Assembly (NCBI GenBank): GCA_963556495.2
Contig: OY747721.1
Span: 27,420,649-27,484,648 of the forward strand
From: Valencia hispanica
Lineage: Eukaryota > Chordata > Actinopteri > Cyprinodontiformes > Valenciidae
DNA length: 64,000 nucleotides
Direction of reading: 5' to 3'
The notes under the pieces were generated by a model. The model was given only the letters and a program-made list of their open reading frames with translations. It had not been told where the DNA came from and searched no databases. Each line of letters opens with the position of its first letter. The stretch's first letter is position 1. Position numbers and translations under genes: made by a program. Shown piece by piece: positions 24,055 through 36,097 of the stretch.

Positions 24055-25168
24055 CCCTTTAACACCTAACGTGTCGTCGCCGACACATTTTATCTGTATA
24101 ATATAGTGTGGGTTTGAGACCAGCTGAATTTTTATTTATTTTTGCACTACTTTTAGAGTCTGTTGTGATGAGGAGCAGCTGGTTTCCTGTGGAAGAACTG
24201 GGAGAGGAAGAGGAGGATCTCTGGTGCCTACTGGAGGAGGTTGGAGGGGTGGAGGGACCAAAGCCGTTCACCACATCATCCCAGGTGGAACACTGAGGCA
24301 GAGAAAAAAACCCCACAAAAACTTCAGCCCCCACTTCATTGGTTTGGATTTCATGTTCTGTTCGATACCCAGCCTGGCCTCGGTTGCCATCATTCTTTCA
24401 TCCACTGCAAGGTGCTGTCTTGGGTGTTAGAAGACCCTGCACCATGTCCCAATCTTTTCCATCAGAGGTATAACCCGGTGAAGGTGGTCATAATCTTCTG
24501 TGCCCTTTTTGTCTTCATTTTCTGGATCTTTCTCCGGGTCACTCATCCAAATGTTGGTCAGAATGACCATGAACCGGTCTCGGTACCTGATGGTGGCAGG
24601 CAGTTCTTCATGGAAAATTGTTCCAGTATGCCAAAAGTGGCTGATCTTTGGGAGGTGGTTGAGGTACTCCATGATCAGAGTATAAGTGTGAAAGCTGTAA
24701 TGTGGGCCTGTGCTTGCAGGTAGACAGGAATTGTCACTGGCTGTACCATCAGGACTTGGAGTTATGAGGAGATATGCAGGGAGGGGAAAAACGTCTGTAC
24801 ATAGTTTTAATTATTGGCCTGTTTTTTTTCACAAGTGAGAGAGAAAGAAAAAAAATTGAAAATATGTTCTATACTGTTGAAATTGTTAATTCATGATGAA
24901 AAATCTGTACTTTATGTTCATATGCAGTGTTTTCTTATCACTAAAAGTCTAAAATCTAATTTCAATTTTTGTGTTTTTCTTCATTTCAAACTGTTTTTAC
25001 ACTGGTTTAGTATACAGTATATTGAAAAATAATGCCATATATTGAAATTTCCAAGTGTTCTGGAAAAAGGAGCCAAAGCATTTTCTCATGTGACATGTTC
25101 AGCCCATTTTATAGTTAAAAAAAGAAAAAAATGCCAGACGGACATTTTGAGGCTTAGGTGTTAAAGGG
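24055..25168 (-). mobile_element. piggyBac element, internally deleted
   Basis: Perfect 15-base inverted ends CCCTTTAACACCTAA (24055) and TTAGGTGTTAAAGGG (to 25168), with TTAA on both sides (24051-24054, 25169-25172). This is the expected piggyBac terminus and target duplication. About 1.1 kb, with transposase remnants on the minus strand. It sits exactly between the two inverted arms of the surrounding element pair. Confidence 0.88.
24300..24672 (-). pseudogene. piggyBac transposase fragment
   Basis: Two frames carry recognisable blocks: ATIRYRDRFMVILTNIWMSD with HLHRVIPLME (24672-24427), then LAVDERMMATEARLGIEQNM with KPMKWGLKF (24420-24320). They match the piggyBac family order in which the DE-M-x-x-x-x-R-x-x-x-KQ region and KPxKWGxK follow the RF-x-x-I block; the D of DERM corresponds to the first catalytic aspartate. 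The rest of the catalytic domain is missing and a frame change joins the two pieces. Not functional. Confidence 0.75.
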
Positions 25169-26083
25169 TTAAAGTGTAACTGAACCCCATGAAAAATCAT
25201 AACCCCGCCCCAGACAACATTTGAAATTCTACAAAGTGGGGGCTGCCAGGAAGAATGGAGGGGTATGGCCAAGTGTGGAGCATAAGCGGAGGGGGGGACG
25301 TGGGGGTGTGGTCAGGAGGACAGTGACAGCTAGCTTAATCTGACACTGAAACATGGACAGTGACCGAAGCGACGTTCATCTGTTTTGAACGTTAGCCTAT
25401 TTTAGCATTACCACTCAGAGACTGGACCCATCCTGTCTCTCTCTGCCTCAGAAGCGCCGGCCTCGGACAGCGCTGACTCAGCGCCCTGAGCCAGCGGATC
25501 TCCTCCGTCGTCCGCAGAGGTAGAGAAGTAGAGGGAGGCTTTATGGAGCCCAGCGGCAGCGAGCTGTATCAATTCGAGCAGCTGGCTCAGGGCGCTGAGT
25601 CAGCGCTGTCTGAGGACGGCGCTGCCGCTGCTGCTGAGGCAGAGAGAGACAGGATGAGTCCGGTCTCTGAGTGGTAATGCTAACATAGGCTAACGTTCAA
25701 AACAGTATGCTAGCTATGTTAACTAAGTGCTAATGTAATAATAATGGTAACCTGAAAAACGCAATCCAACTCCAAACTCGCCACAGGGCCGGTATGTCCC
25801 AAACCCACGGGGCGTGTCTGTGAGACCATGCCTGTGACACAGTCGATGCCTGTGACCTAAAGATGTACCGCTCTCCACCAATCACAAAATTCAAATGCAG
25901 TGGCCACAGTTCAACCCTAAGAGGGCAGCACTAAGACGTTTTTAGACCAAAAAGTGCAGAATTAAACAAGTTTACACAAAAATGTAAAAAAAATCCCCAG
26001 AAACTGAAAGATTGCATTGGTAAAAACCTATTTATACAGTTTATAGGCAAAAAAAGTTGTTTTGGGGTTTAGTTACTCCTTAA
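25169..26083. mobile_element. TTAA-bounded non-autonomous element, right inverted copy
   Basis: Starts TTAA, AGTGTAACTGAACCCC and ends GGGGTTTAGTTACTCC, TTAA: an inverted and longer version of 23378-24054. It contains an internal inverted repeat: 25384-25500 (from TGTTTTGAACGTTAGCC) is largely the reverse complement of 25575-25712, so the copy itself could form a hairpin. Confidence 0.75.
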
Positions 26084-26443
26084 ATATCTACTGTAGACAT
26101 AAAACCACACTGGAAATTAAAATTGGGCAGTGTAAAAAAAAAAAAAAGTAAAACATTTTATTCTAAAAACTAATTCTGAACATATAATTTCATTTATAAA
26201 TTTGTCCAATGTTAAATTCAAGCCTTTAAGCTGCCTTCCCTGGTCTGTTTTTTCCCCCATTTCTGACGAAATGGGCTGTGTTAGCCAGGTCTGTATTTCA
26301 TGTGTGTTGATCATGGGCTACTCAAAAAAATGCTTTCCCAAGCAAAGTATTTAACATTTTTAATGTACAATCTAAAACACTTTGGTTTAGTCAGATAACA
26401 CTGATAGTACATCCAAGTGTTTTAACAATAACGATTTTCTTAC

Positions 26444-26522
26444 CGAGATCTTTCCTGTCTTGTGTCTGCTGCGGCTCCGATGTGGATGCGATAGCTTTAA
26501 GAACCCTGGCTTGGTTGTCTTC
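26444..26522 (-). CDS. Candidate upstream exon of gene B
   Basis: The minus strand ends ACACAAGACAGGAAAGATCTCG before donor GTAAGAAAATCG, very similar to the 3' end of the gene C 5' exon and in the same phase. In the phase that fits the finger exon the frame reads NQARVLKAIASTSEPQQTQD, then RKDL, without a methionine back to a stop ending near 26525. A start in a still earlier exon, joined at the weak acceptor CTTTAG (about 26523-26528), or initiation in the finger exon, would be needed. Donor homology is good; coding use is uncertain. Confidence 0.45.
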
Positions 26523-27040
26523 CTAAAGTTTTCCCTTTCCAGACGTCCGCGTGCGGCTTGTTTTACCGCTCTCAATGCTTGCTGGCAGCTCAGAGATGAA
26601 TTGTAGCTTCAGGTTTCAGGAAGTATTTCCTGCTGGTTTTCTCAGCATAGCCATATAAAACTATAATGACACAAACACCAGACAGTGTGTTAGTTATTTA
26701 CAATAACATTTTAGATCCTGGAATACAAACTAGAATGAATATCACCTGCATTCAAAGCACTGATCTATAAAAGGATATACAATGTCGGAGGAGATCTGAT
26801 ACCAAAATTCAGACTCTAATCATTGATCTGATTATGGATGTTTTTTCTGATTTTAAATTGGATGAAAGAAGTGTAACAAAGTCACTGAATTAAATTGTCC
26901 AAGTCGAAATACCATATTTTCCAAGATTGTGTAAAAACCCTGGTTAATCTACTCTTTTCTTCACCACTGCGTCCACTGAGTTATGACAATAAAACCAGGT
27001 GTGATCATTAACATTTTACACAGAAACTCATTTGAGATGA
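26523..27040. other. Probable intron of gene B
   Basis: No gene or recognisable repeat. It sits between the candidate upstream exon and a LINE fragment. Confidence 0.4.
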
Positions 27041-27500
27041 TCCATCCATGCATCCATCCATCCATCCATCCACTTCCGTTTATCCGGGATCGGGTCGCAG
27101 AGGCAGCAGCAGCTTAAACAGAAAAACTTAGACTTCCCTCTCCCCAGCCACTTGGGCTAGCTCCTCAGGGGGGGAATCCCAAGGCGTTTCCTTGGTCAGA
27201 GGAGAAACATGGTCCCTCCAGTGTGTCCTGGGTCTTCCTCCGGGTCTCCCCCCGGTGACGTGCCAGGGAACACCTCACCAGGGAGGGATCCTGACCAGAT
27301 GCCCGAGCCACCTCAACTGCCACCTCTTGATGTAAAGGAGAAGCAGCTCTACTCCGAGCTCCTCCCGGATGACCGAGCTTCTCACCAGATTTCTAAGGGA
27401 GAGCCCAGACATCCTAAGGTGGAAAATCATTTCAGCCGCTTGTATCCATGATCTTGTTTTTACTCTTGCTCTAACTGCAAACAAGCCCGACTTACTGAGA
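27041..27500 (-). mobile_element. 3' end of an APE-type LINE
   Basis: The minus frame SWIQAAEMIFHLRMSGLSLR, then SSVIREELGVE and KRWQLRWLGHLVRIPP is the conserved carboxy end of the fish LINE family whose endonuclease appears at 1-655, in my reading. After a frame change GGRPGGRPRTHW-like and PPEELAQVAGERE-like blocks follow. The tail is (ATGG)n, seen on the plus strand as CCATCCATCC at 27046-27070. 5' truncated. Confidence 0.75.
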
Positions 27501-29402
27501 TGATTTATCATGAAAATTTTCTCCTTAACAGGTTAATGCATGATAGTGATGCTTTATGTGGTGGTTAATGAGCTTGTACAGGTTTTTTAGTTACTGCATG
27601 GAGGACCTACTTATGTTATTTAAATTATAGACCTTATGATGACTTCAAATGTTAGTCAACTACCTTTGCTGTCAAATAACTGAGATTTAGTGCAAAACCA
27701 GACTAAAACTAAATTACATTCTAATAAAAACATTGACTAAAACCAATTTAACATGCGTTTTTAAAATGAAAACCGCATTGCTGCTCTTTGTCTGCATTAA
27801 AAGACCTGCACAGGTCCTTACAAGGCACCAGCAGATTAGTGCTCAAAGTCCAAAGAAGCTGCAGCAGAAAGCTCCACCAGTAACAAACTGCCGAACCCTA
27901 AATCCACATAGGAGCCGTATCGAAACTGTCAGACAGTAGAACAGACAGTAAAACAATGTCACCCCCTCACAGGATGTTACAGTTTAAGTGAGGTACTTCT
28001 TTGCATTCAATTCCATAATTCTCTGCTTATATCCTGCTAGTCATTCGATGAAATTTCAGTATCTGTTTCTCCTTTATCCAAAGAGCCATCATCCAAAGAG
28101 CCATCCTATTTATAAGTATAAATATTTATGTTCAAGTTTTGGACCTTTTTTAGATTTACATTTTAGGAACATTCACTTTTTTTTAATTTTTATATTTCAT
28201 ATTAACTTATTTGTTCTTGTGTGCTTGATCTAGTCCACTAGCTGATGCATTATTAAAAAGTCCTGCGTGACTAAATAAAGGTGGATCTATTTTCAGATTC
28301 TGCGTTCAAAGTATACAAGTTTGATGTCTTTCAATTTAAAGGTTTCAGATATCATGCGTTTCTTACTCTCTCGTCTGCCAAAATCTGATTACTATCAATT
28401 TATGTTTATGCTGATTATAACTGCAGCCCCAAATTGTTTCAAACATTAAATGGTGGCACGAAGTATATTTTCTTACAACTTAGATGGCAGAAAATAAACA
28501 AACTTCCAGAGAAAACAGATTTAGGGTAAAATGTATTGACTGTTTGTGGGGTTTTTTCTTCATTTAGAGATTTTTTTTTAAACTGCACCAACATCCTAAA
28601 GAGTAAAATTAAAATCTTCATATATAAAACGAACCCCACCTTAAGCATAATTTAAAAAACTGCTTGTACTAATTTAATCTATGCTCATATGCAATGTCAG
28701 ATACCTTGAACTACTTAAATGTAGGCATGCGGATTTTAGTCACTTTTCCAAAGATCTACACATTGATTTGCATGCAACTTGTTGCAGACGATGCTCTTCA
28801 AAACTCTATGAAATCACGAGTTGTTGTTGCTTTTTCAACTTATTTTGGCCTTCTAACTTAAATCGGTGTTCTGAAGCACAGACGCTCCATGCTGGCCTTC
28901 CTGTTTGTACCAGAGATCAGCTGATCAACCTGATCCCAGTCAGTCTGCTGACCACACCAGCATTCGTTCAGAAAACCTCAGAGGATGCAGAGGCAGCCTG
29001 AAGAAGAGGAAACAACGAGATTTGAGGTGAGAAGGCTGAAAATGTTGGAGGAGTTTCAAGCTGTGTCTCAGCATTGTCAAACATACAGTTGCTGTAGCAA
29101 CAACATTAATCAGAACAGCACTGGTTGAAAGTCAGGCACCTACTGAGTTAACGAGAAGCTTGATGTCAGCACTGAACTGGATCTCCATGTTGAGACAAAG
29201 CAGAACAGCTGAAGATAGCCTGGATGCATAAAGGCTGTTTGGTAGAACATCTATCAGCTCTTTGACGTAAAAAAAAAAAAAAAAATCAAAGATAAATTCA
29301 GTTTTTGGAGAAGAAATGTTGACCCACAATCCTGCTAACGATCATACAGACACGGAGAGGAGCAAGTTTCTGTGTTGATAAGTCTACGTGTTAAAAAGAA
29401 CA
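27501..29402. other. Non-coding stretch between gene B exon and shared 5' block
   Basis: AT-rich in 27500-28680, then mixed. A plus-strand sequence at 28986-29027 (ATGCAGAGGCAGCCTGAAG start and a GAG|GTGAGA donor-like end) looks exon-like but has no support from the paralogues. No gene claimed. Confidence 0.35.
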
Positions 29403-29560
29403 GCTCCTTGTGTTTTCATCAGCGGGTTAAATGATCTGTCGGCCACAACAATGTGTGGTTCATCAGCAGGGAAATATGGCCACACCATGTTTACCTTTGT
29501 ATCTCTCTTAGCAGCTCCAACGCAGCTTCACGCTCCCTCTGAGTTTAATCAGCAAGCCGC
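29403..29560 (-). promoter_or_regulatory. Shared 5' block, copy near gene B
   Basis: Matches 10158-10310 in the same orientation: GGGTTAAATGATCT, then GGCCACACCATGTTTACCTT, followed by GCAGCTTC-type words. Orientation fits gene B (minus), whose exons lie to the left. The donor-like sequence seen at the gene A copy is not preserved. Promoter or first-exon role is inferred from position only. Confidence 0.4.
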
Positions 29561-29773
29561 TTCCTCTATTTGGGCTCCGAAGACTCACACGACTTCCAGC
29601 ATCAGCAACTGGTCTTAAAAGACTGAGAAATGTCGGAGTTCACCGCCGCAGTTGTGATAGTTTAACTGGTGTTGGCAGCTGGTAGAGGCAGATGTTTGTG
29701 TGGGCGTGGATTTTTAGGACCCCTTCACCGAACCAGGAAGTAAACAACGCGTTTACCTCAAAGGACTACAAAT

Positions 29774-31018
29774 ATATTAGTCCACAGAATATAAGAAAAG
29801 CTAATACTATAATTTACCAATTTATCTGGCGCAATAAAACGCAATATATCAAAAAATCACAACTTGTTATGGATGAAAACAAAGGGGGGTTAAAAACAAT
29901 TGATTTTGAATCTATGGTCGGAGTTTTTCGAGTTAACTGGTTAAAAGCCTTCTTAGAGAAACCTGATTCTATATGGTATCATATTCCCCCAATTTTTTTT
30001 GCTAAAGTGGGAGGCTTGGACTTTCTTTTGAAATGTGATTTCGAGGTATCCAAATTGCCTGTGAAGCTTTCTGAATATCATAAGCAAGTTCTTCATTACT
30101 GGAAGAGGGTGTTTGTCCATAATTTTACACCACATGGCTCCACCTTGTGGAACAACAGAGCAATAACTATAAAAGGTAAAACACTTCTCTTCAGAAGTTG
30201 GTTTGAAAACGAAATCGTTTTTATAATAGATATACTAGATGAACAAGGTAATTTTCTTAGATATACGGATTTTAAAATAAAATTTCATATTCAGTGTTCA
30301 ATAAGGGATTACAATAAGGTGTGTAAAGCAATACCAACGGCTTTATTAAATACGATACAAAATTATTTACACTATTCCAAAAGACAAATAAATTTGCCTA
30401 AATTACATTTAAACCAAATTCCCTTAAATAGCAAAAAAATGCAACAATAACTATATCTGTAAATTATTTAAATCCAAGCTATTTCATAATTTCAAACAAA
30501 ATGAAAAAATAAGACACTATAGTGATAAAATAACTAACAAATATATTAAGTTTATGAAATGGCCAATACCTCCTAAAATCAAAGAATTGCAGTTCAAAAC
30601 AATAAATGGTTACTATCCATCAGCAGCAATGCTCAAAAAACGATTTGGCTTTGTGGTGGAGCCATGTGTGTTCTGTACCAAGGAAGAAGAGACTACTGAA
30701 CATTTGTTTTTCTCTTGTTCAGTGATAAAAGCTTTCTGGCAAGATGTTGTAAATTGGCTGAAAACAAAAATGAAGAAAATTACACATCAAAACTTACAGC
30801 AAATTCTATTTGGTAATGATGACCTTCCGAAAGAAATTTTCAGACTTTGCAATATCATAATAATTATGGGCAAATACTATATTCATAAAAGTAAATGGCA
30901 AAACAAATATCCATCCCTATTAGTGTTTAAAATTGAATTGAGGGAATTTTTTGCTTCTCTGAAACTACTAAAAGACTCAAGTAATATCATTTATGTCTTT
31001 GAATATTTGTCATTCTGA
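29774..31018 (+). pseudogene. ORF2 carboxy-terminal region of the LINE
   Basis: The frame contains NTIIYQFIWRNK, NKGGLKTIDFESM, KPDSIWYHIPP, then after a frameshift KWPIPPKIKELQFK, and the cysteine-histidine block CVFCTKEEETTEHLFFSC followed by FW. These are post-reverse-transcriptase blocks of L1/Tx1-group LINEs; C-x2-C-x8-H-x4-C is their zinc-knuckle. The single frameshift falls next to an A7 run at about 30435-30441. Reverse transcriptase itself is missing because of 5' truncation. Confidence 0.82.
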
Positions 31019-31260
31019 TTTGTAAAGCTTCCAAGTAACTTTACTATAAGAATATGAAGACTGAAGAAAATTTATGCTATTCGCTTTGGCTTAACTGATG
31101 GACCGAAGTGCCTTTTTATTTAACTATTTGTATTATTATTTTCTTTGTCAGAACGTTGTTTTTATCGAACTGCTGTTTGTTCTTCATTTATATCTCCCTT
31201 CGAGAGATTTTGTATATTCTTTGCTGTAAAAAATTTGTTAAATAAAAAAAATAAAATAAT
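29774..31260 (+). mobile_element. 5'-truncated Tx1/L1-type LINE with target duplications
   Basis: Flanked by AAAGGACTACAAAT (29760-29773) and AAAAGACTACAAAT (31261-31274), a 14-base duplication with one mismatch. The insert ends in an A-rich tail (AAATAAAAAAAATAAAATAAT). It encodes the carboxy half of ORF2. One duplication mismatch and a nearly intact frame suggest a fairly recent event. Confidence 0.88.
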
Positions 31261-31274
31261 AAAAGACTACAAAT

Positions 31275-33223
31275 CATTGCAAAATACAATCGGATTCTGC
31301 GAGACATCTGTTATAATCTTAATGCGAACTCAATAGAAAGAGATTATATTGCTCAGAGCCCTAAGAGTTGTCAGAGAAAAATCGGAAAAGCTCTTAACAT
31401 GCCATAAAAAGATCCAAAAGCACAGATTTATCCCTGAAAGACGAGCATGGGAAATAAAATAAAAGCTCAAAGAAAAACGACTGGCTTTGTTATATTTAAC
31501 CCCCCCCCATACTGTATGATATTTAAACGTCTTATGAGGCGGAAACACACGTAAAAAAAACTGATTATTTACAAACACTGTTTATGTCATTATTGATGGC
31601 TTTTTGCTTGCTTGTTTTTACAATCTCAATTACTGCTCTAGGTAAAAGAAAGTAGAAAGTTACTCTGAGTGAATAGGATTTGAGGGAACTAATGCCCCCT
31701 ACAGGTTTGGCATGTCTATGAATGTGCTTAACAACGGATTTATGCGGTTAGGTGTGGTTGGAGTGGTGAGAATATTCGTTTTTTTTTAAACTCCAGTTAC
31801 GTGTGCACATGGTCTTAGATAATAAATAAAGTCGTGACATTTTGAACAAAGGGCAAAATGCTGAAACTGCTGGCTTGTTTCCAAGAGTCTGATATGTGTC
31901 GGGATAGTCTCTGTGTTGACTAAGTGTGTTTTTTACATTATCATTGTTACGTGCAGCAGTGTCTGTAAGGTCGTCCTCCTCGTGCATGTTCCCGCATCCT
32001 CCAGCTTCTTCTTCTTCTGAATTTTATTGGCGGTTGGCAATCAACAAATGGTGCATTACCGCCACCAACTAGTGTGGAGCATGGACTGGAACAACGCAAA
32101 AAAAATAATAATCAAAAAATTCAAATCTTCCCAAACATTCTAGGTAGGCACAGCTTATTCCAAGCTTTACTTCGCCATCGACTGGACAATACAAGTAATA
32201 CAGGCTCAGTGATTATAGTGATATGGCATGTAAACGTTTAAACTGAAAAAAATAAACTAATGACGTTTGTGATGGCAATATATAAATTCTCAAAATGGTC
32301 TGAATATTTTCCTAATATGTCATTATGCTGCAATGTCTGGTACAAAAGAAAAATGAGAAACTAATAAGAGTGTTTTGGTATGAATGGGCTATTATTATTG
32401 TATGATTGTGCTTATGTCATGACGGTCAAAATTTAATTATTTGTACTTAAAAATAAAAGTTTTTTCCACTGTGCTGGATTTCAGGCAGTTCCTTTGTTTT
32501 GAGATGATTTTGCCTGCCATAGTAAAAATACCCTTTCACAGACCGCAAAAGAAGCTTGGGGGTCGGTGGCAGTAAGCATCAGCAAGTTTATACAAGTTGG
32601 GATAATCATTTTTATGACTTGTCAAGCTTGGTACACCTCGGTCAGTCTTTTTGTTTTCATGCAGGACTCAATAATGCCTCAGCATAGATAAGGTCTTTTT
32701 GTTGGCTCAAAATCAATTAGAACACAACACACACTTCAAAACGGCAGAGATTAGAAGAAAGTAATAAGAACACAGGATCCGTTGTGTTGTTTTGACTTTA
32801 TTGTTACCAATGATTTATTACTATATACGATCTTATCAGGGGAGCTTTTCAAAATATTTCCACACAAGGAAAAATCTTCTCTTTAGTTCCATCCGGAAAA
32901 AAACGTCCCTTGAACATCCCTACATACATAATCAACACAAGTCTCAACATGCGCTTCAGCAAAATCCTCCTGGATTACTCGACACATGCTTCGAAGCCTC
33001 GACACAAAGGACATCACTACATTTTAGTCTTTACTCAACATTAATACCTGCACAAAATATGAGACGGTTGTGGATGTCACTGTTCTCTGAAAAAGACGGA
33101 AGAACAACAGATACCAGGGTTTATCCCAAACTGACCGTGAGCAGAGGGCTTTTTAGTTTTTTGAGTTCTAAAATAAGTTAAACTGCACTAAATTTGTACA
33201 AATGAAAATAGACAGGTCAGGTG
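31275..33223. other. Non-coding stretch, with retroelement tail and pseudogene 3' UTR
   Basis: At 32010-32110 the words TTCTTCTTCTTCTGAATTT, GGCGGTTGGCAATCAAC and CATTACCGCCACCA resemble the 3' end of a dispersed retroelement on the minus strand (name not known). The part from 33223 down to about 32795 may be the 3' UTR of the INTS10 copy, since a minus-strand AATAAA lies near 32798. Nothing else seen. Confidence 0.4.
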
Positions 33224-34605
33224 TTAAAGAAGAGATTGGATGATGATGATTTTCTCTTTAATGCAGAAATGGTGAAGCACACTGAGCAGATTTTCTCCAC
33301 AACGCAACACCTGCCTCTTCATGGCCAGAAATCCTTTTTCACTCCCTTGGTGATCCGTCTAGTCACAGTGTGGTGTTTAATCAGCATTCCCTGATTGGGA
33401 AGCAGCTCCAGTTGAATTCTCCATCCTTCTGGAGTCCACTAGTATTCAAACTCCTCCAGCATGTCGATGTTGGTGACATGGTTGAAGAATTCTTATACTG
33501 GAAATTGTCTTTCTGACACTTTATCTACGGCCTTTAAAAATAGCCTCTCTCCCTCTGGCTAGTCATGCTGCAGCAACACCACCACATGGCAGAGAGACAG
33601 GTCGTCACGGCTGTCTGTGAAGGCTCTGAGCGTAAAGGAAGCAAGCATCAGCTGGAGACAGAAAGGTAACACAGCTCTGTTGGTGCAAGGACAAAACCTC
33701 AGGTCACTGCCTTTCTTAGTCTTGGATTTGAATCTGCTCTGATCTTCTGGTGCTTTAGTCCCCTTGGTTTGGGGGAACCAGCCCGCTCACCTCATCTAGG
33801 AGGTTCTCACAGGCCATCCTGTAGTCTCCCAGTGCATAGTGGCAGGATGCCTGCTATGCCTGGTGTATGAGGGCCCTATGGTGCTCCAGACTAGCCTGGC
33901 CTGGCCTGTGGGGCTCTGCTGTGTAGGCTAAGGCTGCTGCACTCCAGCCCTCTGATGCAGGCTGGAGAGAGCCTTGCTATAATGGCCCTAATGTATTATC
34001 ATGTCAGAGAGGAACATTCTGAACCATAGCCAGCTTTCTGTTTTCCATGTCGCACAGATCTTCTTGAACTCCAGACCATCATTAGAGTGAAGAAGGTCCC
34101 AACTTTTCTCCCTGTACGGAAATTCTCCACCTTCTCCTACCAGTTGGGCATCTCAGTCTTGTTGATCAGAATGTGTCGACCTCGGCCTTTCTCCAAAACT
34201 TCTTCCTTCTCAGAGCTCATTGTTTTCTCTCTCCTGGGAGTCAGTTTATGTTTCTTAAGTGTATTGCTTCAACGCTGCTCTATCAACCTCCACCCCACTG
34301 TACACCAAACTCAAATCCTCCACTAGGATCCATGGTCCTGAAGTCATTGCATCGACCCCCTGGAACAGTGATGGCTGTACAGCTGAGACCTAGAGGAAGG
34401 GGTTGTGGAAGAGAACGAGAGCAGCACAAATGACCACCTGACTGTGGTAGCGGGCCCTGGTTTCTCCCTCAAGACCAGGCATATAGCGACACAGCTCTTT
34501 CACTCTTTGCAGCATGTCAATACAACTCCTCTGCCCTTTGTCTCACTGCCACTTGTACTGACAACACTGTCGATATCAAGCAGCCTCTCCCAAGGTTCTG
34601 CTACT
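33224..34605 (-). pseudogene. ints10: Processed pseudogene of Integrator complex subunit 10
   Basis: Successive minus-strand segments, in several frames, follow the order of INTS10: [98 protein letters not shown] and a carboxy end [18 protein letters not shown] with a stop at 33224-33226. INTS10 is a subunit of the nuclear Integrator complex that processes snRNA and terminates transcription. About the last 60 percent of the protein is represented with no intron at positions I can follow, plus many stops and frameshifts, as in an old retrocopy. It is truncated at the 5' end near 34605. Not functional. Confidence 0.85.
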
Positions 34606-36097
34606 ACTAACGTAACAATCGTTATCTTAAAAGTGGGAGAATTTTTTTGTCATAAAGTTACTAGCTCATTTAGAGAAGACATGGCTGCCACAGGTCTCTG
34701 CGACTTCTTATTTTTTATACTTTTTTCATCATTTCACTTCAAACATCGTTCTTCTTTGTTCTTTTCATCCAAGTGACCCTAATACTTCGTCATGAGAAGC
34801 AACACTGAATAAACAATTCTAATTTTTTTTCAAATTAATGATAATTTTAATGAACAAGCCTGGCAAACATATTCCCCCTCAGTGGATGGAAAGCCTACAC
34901 AGGCACAGTGATACCACATGGTACACCAGCTACACCACTCCCCATTTGTAAAACAGTAGATATCTCTTACAGATGAAAGAAGTTACAAACAATTTACAAT
35001 GTTTATTCATATTCAAATCTTTGCGCAGATTATTTGAACAGACTTTTTTATGTAACAAATAAAGATCACAAAAATGCTACATGTACACAGACTTCTGTGT
35101 TAGAGACTGCATACTCCCTCTGGGGTTCTTAAAAGCTCCTGCAGCCACATCCCTCCTGTAACAGGGGAAGAGTCTTTGCAGACTATAGCCACAGTCAATG
35201 TCGCTCCACCTCAGGTTGCCTTCCAGTTGTAAATGAAGGTTGGAGGTATGGGCATCTCGGCCTCTCTTACTGTCACCCTTTTTCTGGAATTTCCTTTCTT
35301 TTCATGATTGTAATGGTAGGGCATCATTCTAATTTTAATGTTCAGAATATGGGGCAAGACTCGAAAACTATTGTTTACAGATGCTCTCCCTACAGTTTGA
35401 CTGAGTTTGAGCTGTTTCACAAAGAAAAATTGGGAAACACTTCAGTCTGTACTCATGCAAAGATACTCCAAAAGACTTGCAGCTCGTGTTGCAGTAAAAT
35501 GTGGTTTTACAAAATCGTGATTCAGGAGGGCTGAATACAAATGCACATCACGTTTGTCACATTTTTATTGATTTTATTGTCTGGACGTCTGAGGCAAAAT
35601 ACAAAATTACATCACACACATCTTTTATTCTTTAGAGGTTTAGGTTACTGGGATCGAACAGCTATTTTTTTTTACCTTTTCTTGCTACAACTTGATATAT
35701 TATAGTTTGCTGATGTTGTGATATTCCTAATTATAAATTTTTCTTTAAAGCAAAACTTAACCAGTCAAAAATATTTAAAACATACCTTATTTAGGGAAAT
35801 GAGTGTATAACTTTAAAACAGTTCTCTGTGTGGAGACAAACTATGCCTAAATACAAAGCTGTTCAATAGAAGTGTATTTTCCATCCACTCTTAATTCCTT
35901 ATGTTGTGGCGTATTTGCTCGTGTAAAGAAATAACATTACAGGAATAGGAACCTTCAGTTGGATGCCTTGTTTGGAAGGAAAGGGGAGCAAAATAATGGT
36001 AGCACTGAGTAGGCTGGGGCTTTCAGAGGAGGTTTGTATATTTTTACTGAATTGCTTCTGTTTGCTTAATATTCGGCGGCGTAGGAAATTAAAGGTA
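34606..36097. other. Non-coding stretch with an orphan open frame
   Basis: At 35420-35150 the minus strand has a weak frame (NSRKRVTVREAEMPIPPTFI, then after a shift SLQRLFPCYRRDVAAGAF) that looks like eroded coding sequence of unknown origin. It could be another pseudogene. The rest shows no feature. Confidence 0.3.

Noticed and set aside
28986..29027. Possible first coding exon (MQRQPEEEETTRFE) with a GTGAGA donor
   Set aside because: Plus-strand, no acceptor partner in phase nearby and no counterpart in the paralogues.
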